This document shows, piece by piece, positions 54,796-64,000 of a stretch of 64,000 nt of DNA (within the stretch, counting starts at the first letter, position 1; each line of letters opens with the position of its first letter). Under the pieces are notes generated by a model that ran no database searches, was not told the DNA's origin, and was given only the letters and a program-made list of their open reading frames with translations. Where the stretch lies: assembly GCF_019649055.1 (NCBI RefSeq), contig NW_026570231.1, positions 868,001 to 932,000 on the forward strand, read 5' to 3'. Position numbers and translations under genes: made by a program. Source of the DNA: Paramacrobiotus metropolitanus (taxonomy: Eukaryota > Tardigrada > Eutardigrada > Parachela > Macrobiotidae).

Positions 54796-55449
54796 ATTTG
54801 TTGATATTTTTATGTAAAGGCTACCTTTCTGTATTTGTATCGCAACTGTTGATCGCGAGGTTTTTTTTATAAGTAGCGTCGTCGTGATAGGCTTTGCGTT
54901 TTTGCATTCTAACTTTTGTGCAAACGGTTTTAACTGTTGCATACATTTTACTGTCTTTAAAAATTTGCTTGAATTTGCTGTAATCATAAGAATGCAGCTT
55001 TAAGACTGACCTTTCTCAGGTGTCCCTCTGTTTCAGCGATTCGAGCAGCGAATTCCACTCCGATTGTACTTCGTATACTGTATTCTATTTGTAGTTGAAT
55101 TAATTTTTGGTGAATCTTGAAAGAATATCGCTTTTTCCCACTCCGGTTTCCAATGATAACGACTTAAACTGAGAAGTTAGCAAACAAAGCATTCTGTTAA
55201 ACGTCGTGTAATGCGATTGACATAACTATCTTACACACAGTAATTCCACAATAGACATCCCTATTTTGCGTTTGGAGCGAATTCGGTGCAGAGTACAGAT
55301 ATTAAATCGATTTAGCTACTTTCCGTATCAACTTTGGAAGACATTACTTAACTTTTTCGTCTCAATCACCTTTGAAAGGATAATCGTATGCTTCTTCCTT
55401 ACTACGAACAAGTTTCATCGAAGCTGCTGAAAGAACTGCGAGCTGAACA

Positions 55450-55501
55450 CTTTCCTAGCAGTGCCCATTTCATAAATTACATATGGGAACTGCTAGGAAA
55501 G
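55450..55501. repeat. 19-bp inverted repeat, 14-nt loop
   Basis: CTTTCCTAGCAGTGCCCAT (55450-55468) pairs with ATGGGAACTGCTAGGAAAG (55483-55501) at 18 of 19 positions. A near-palindrome bounded by GAATTC follows at 55520-55550. The whole could be a decayed MITE end or a short hairpin RNA; the sequence alone does not decide. Confidence 0.7.
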
Positions 55502-56314
55502 GAAGTCCTACTGCACTGGGAATTCTATGCATAATATGCATTATGAATTCTGGTACGACGCTTTACCTCGCGCTTTCCGGTGCAGAAAAATACAGATAGG
55601 TAAGCACCTTTACTTCGTGTGTTATAAATACTGTACTCCATCTAATCTGAGTATTGCGCAAAACTGCCGGCTGAATGGAAAGGTCCATTACAGCAATATC
55701 CGGCACTTCGGTGGACACAATGCACCGCCACGATATGTGGAGCTTCAGCTTTATTTAGTCAAATTTGCATTCATACTGCGATACGCATGTTTCCGAAGCA
55801 ATTTGCTTCGGCAGGATCAAAGCTGAGTTAATTTAGCATACAACAGAGCATGCATCATACGAGCGATTTTTCGTAGTTTTTTCCCAGTTTTAATACTGCT
55901 CGTAAGTTCCGCTAGGGTACTTTCCGCATTCGCCTAGTAATAATCCAACAAATTAAATCACGTAACTTAGCAAACTCTTTGACAACACCCAAAAGTTCGG
56001 TTATTCAAATAAAACTATGCGCACTCGCTGAAACACGCCAAACATGAGAAGAAACCATACGCGGAATAAAATAAATCAGAAATAAAACGAAAACGTAAAA
56101 CAAACAAAATTATACACTTCAAATTTCAGCCAACGCTGCGGATACTTCGTATTCAAGTCCCGGTATTTTTTCATTGTAAATAAAAACAGCAAAATATGAC
56201 GACCTCTGCTTCAGGGAAAAGGCGACAATCTACATAGCTGCCGTTTTCCCATGGAACAGTTATACACATTTTCTCAACAACTAATATATATCCAGGAACA
56301 AATTAATGCTGCCT

Positions 56315-56320
56315 TTTATT
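56315..56320 (-). promoter_or_regulatory. Candidate SoxB1 poly(A) signal
   Basis: AATAAA on the minus strand, 82 nt downstream of the Sox stop codon at 56402. Confidence 0.55.
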
Positions 56321-56401
56321 TCTCCTTCATCCAGATCAGAAATCCTGAGTATAATTGGCATCAATTGTCAACCCCAACGCCATGTGATCGGCCCGCACCA
56401 A

Positions 56402-61485
<5,084 letters not shown>

Positions 61486-61540
61486 GGCATGGGGGAAATG
61501 CGCGGGACGGGCCTTGGAGTACCACAGATTACTGGCTGCT

Positions 61541-64000
61541 GTGGGATCCAGAGTGAATTATTTGGAGAAACCCTCTTAGTTAAACAACCCACAACAGGGT
61601 TCTTCAGTCACAAACAGGATCTCTTCTGAGTATTTGAAAAGCTATTATCCGTCTCCAACAATAATGGGGCCCTCTCTCTCTGCTCAGTGGATTTCTATGC
61701 GCTAAATAACGAAATTCTAACCTATCTTTCACCGTGTACACCATACATACAAACTGACCGGACCGACCAACCGTCGTGATTATGCAGTTGATGTTTGGAT
61801 CGCAATCTATTCTATCATATTCATGGGGGCTGATCGTCAATGCAAAATGCACACGAGCTGTCCATCAACGGCGCTATGCGTACGCGGCCGACTCCGTATC
61901 AACCAGATACGCCCCATGTAGCCAATCATCAGCATGTAGTCAAATGAGGACCACATTATACGGAGCGCGGATAATGGTCATGCCTTCCCCCTCTCACAAA
62001 ACCCTTTTTGAATTGTCTGAAAGTGTTATGCCAAAAAGTTGCTTAAATTCGGTTCTTCAAGTTATTGAAGATTGAAGAATGATTTCGACTCAATAAACTG
62101 TTTCAAAAGCGAACTTACTGAAACGAATATAAATATAAATATTCATGGTGACCTTTGCATCAAACCCTAGAAGCCGATACTCTGCGACTGGAACTAGCTA
62201 CTCCGAGTTTTGGGAGTTATTTGCAGATAATAAGAACATGTGCAATGTATAGAGATTGTCTGATTAAGAAAGTTTAGAAAAAAGCTTTTTATTGCATATT
62301 CGTTTTGGTCCGACATCGAAAAACCAGAACATGAGCCTTTGCGACATTAGCCAATATAATATAACAAAAGCCCAGACAAAATTGATTGATAAATGAACGC
62401 TCAAATGTGAGAAACGAATTGGATCAGAAAGGGCATAAGGTGATTAATTGTCCTCGATCGAACAATGCTCTGTATAAACCGCAAGATTGTAATCGTTGTA
62501 TAAAGCGGCATTCTTTTGTTTTATTATGAGATGTTAGCATGTAACAGATTGCAATAAAGGTGCTTGGGGAGAAGGTATACAGTAGCTGTATGAACGCGTC
62601 AGAATACCATCGAATAGCTGTGAGTTGAATCGGTAGCGTTTATTTTGTGGTTGTGCTTAATAGCTTTCTTTTCTCGGTGTATGGTGTTAATGTAGTGAAG
62701 CCTGATTGCATAAATTTCATTGAAACCGATTAAGCACAAAAAGGTCTATCAAATCATATAGGTTCATTGTGATGACTGCCTTTCATTTCTTTCCTCCTCA
62801 TTCCCAATCACTGAAGAGGAAGCAAAGAGTCCCTTGTAATAAAGGTTACAAAAAGTTTTTACCACTTGTAAGGAGTATAACTCTAAAGTATCTCAGTCTA
62901 TCTAATCGATTATGCGCTAACCGAAACAAAAAAACTTTGTATGATTGATGATGTTTTGTACTAGATAAAGATTGAATTCGGCATAGTAAACAGTAAACAT
63001 ACTGTAAAGATGGTACAGAGCGTGCAGTGACACATGTGCACACTGGTCATTTCAGTACGACAACCCCCGCTATAAATTTTAAGTGGCAGTTTTATGGCTC
63101 TTTCGTGATGAAATTATTAATTTACATAACTATTTGTTGGAGAAAAGGCTCTCAGGCATTGAAATAAAATTATGGAGTAGGGAATAAATCCATCTCGGAG
63201 CAATAGAACATCCATACATTGCTATTCTTTAATAGCTGCCATCTATGACCGTAATAAACTTACCGTTTGCCAGTACTGCAGCTGACGATGATAATCCGAG
63301 TGCACACGCTCCATGATCGGATTCAAGCACTTGGGTGTTGATCAGACCCGCTCGTCGAACACGATCTCAGTTTTATGTAATAAAGCCCGGCGCGTTAATA
63401 AGCTGCCAGATAAGGAAATTATGACATAAAAGAAACTTTTTAATTCCTTTCAAGATCTGACAAGGAAGTAAATGGCAAGTGCGTAGCCGTATGGGTTGTG
63501 CGATGGAATCATATTATATGATGACGTAGTCAAAAGCGATGTTTCAGTGGTGAGCGCGCGAGAGAGAACAAGGAATCCGGGCGAGGAAAAATTTTCTCAC
63601 ACCTGGTGCCGGAATGTCTAGGCATACCAGATCCTCATTATGGACTTTCTGCAAATATGTATATGCCTCATGGGAATGGGGTTCCGCCCTACTGCAGGAA
63701 ATCTATAAGGAAACACAAGAATATATGTAGATGCAGCCAGAGAGAAAGGGACAACCAAGAGGGGGGATGACAAAATGGCATTCCATCTGCACAATCCAAA
63801 TTATAATTGAAAGCCCATCAGAGAAGGCAGGTAAACGATAAGCAATTTAAGCTGGGGCTACCGTAGCAGCGCGATGGCTACTGTAAGCATACATACATGC
63901 ATATTCGTTATGTATTTCAGTTACGGCGATTCACATGATCAATTCTCTCCTTCTCCACCACATACAGAGTTCTTAACGCGTCCTCTTAACACGCCCCTTC
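61541..64000. other. SoxB1 upstream region
   Basis: Either the first intron(s) plus promoter or purely promoter sequence of the Sox gene. It contains one exon-like segment, treated separately (63264-63360), and purine-rich GAGAGA stretches at about 63560-63760 that resemble GAGA-type elements. No other gene recognised. Confidence 0.45.
63264..63360 (-). other. Candidate upstream SoxB1 exon (coding or 5' UTR)
   Basis: The minus strand has a strong donor, CAAACG|GTAAGT, with the exon ending at 63264. The frame that fits the phase of the 61538 acceptor is open for about 34 codons and ends SSSAAVLAN, which would join to AASNLWYSK of the HMG N-terminal exon. It has no Met and is preceded by TGA, so it would need a further upstream exon. 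The only ATG (about 63313) begins a 17-codon frame, MERVHSDYHRQLQYWQT, out of phase with that acceptor. A 5' UTR exon is the simplest alternative. Confidence 0.35.

Larger units (their letters stand above)
54701..56401. other. Convergent intergenic region, MFSD6-like E / SoxB1
   Basis: Two genes end here. AATAAA at 54790-54795 (+) is 90 nt past the E stop. TTTATT at 56315-56320 gives AATAAA on the minus strand about 80 nt past the Sox stop. Two palindromic structures lie at 55450-55501 and about 55520-55550. No coding exon supported. Confidence 0.55.

Overview
The window is nuclear DNA of an invertebrate animal. Every gene is split by spliceosomal introns (mostly GT-AG, roughly 50-600 bp, two apparently GC-AG). 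Gene content is metazoan: FAK, Robo, TRPA1, SoxB1, QTRT2 and MFSD6-type transporters. Compact genes and moderate AT richness suggest a small-genome ecdysozoan, perhaps a tardigrade, but the species is inference. I saw no bacterial operon, tRNA, rRNA or CRISPR. Exon borders were placed by hand from splice sites, reading phase and family conservation; the exon lengths of each multi-exon model sum to an open frame.

Layout, left to right. 70-4886 (+): focal adhesion kinase, 5' part outside the window. 6400-9429 and 10487-13869 (+): MFSD6-like transporters A and B. 14240-15483 (-): a divergent protein kinase. 15719-15888 and 16129-16937: two non-autonomous DNA transposons, TA-flanked and hAT-like. 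17525-27852 (-): Roundabout receptor, complete with a distant signal-peptide exon. 30899-33326 (+): queuine tRNA-ribosyltransferase accessory subunit 2. 34580-42026 (+): a TRPA1-like ankyrin channel with 24 exons. 42660-45528, 46317-49508 and 50420-54700 (+): MFSD6-like transporters C, D and E. 56402-61485 (-): a SoxB1 transcription factor with a candidate further exon near 63.3 kb.

The feature that most needs explaining is the set of five same-strand MFSD6-like paralogs (616-671 aa), arranged 2 + 3 around a 28.8-kb block holding the kinase, Robo, QTRT2 and TRPA1. Their membrane cores are alike but the large loop after the third membrane segment is divergent, N-glycosylation-rich and cysteine-rich. 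A C-x3-C-x9-C signature just before the fourth segment is kept in A, B, D and E and lost in C. Core sequence splits them into A/B/C and D/E, so C lies with D/E in position but groups with A/B in sequence. This fits one ancestral array that was later interrupted.

The other genes act in unrelated processes (adhesion signalling, axon guidance, tRNA modification, chemical or thermal sensing, neural fate), and I see no operon-like link between them.
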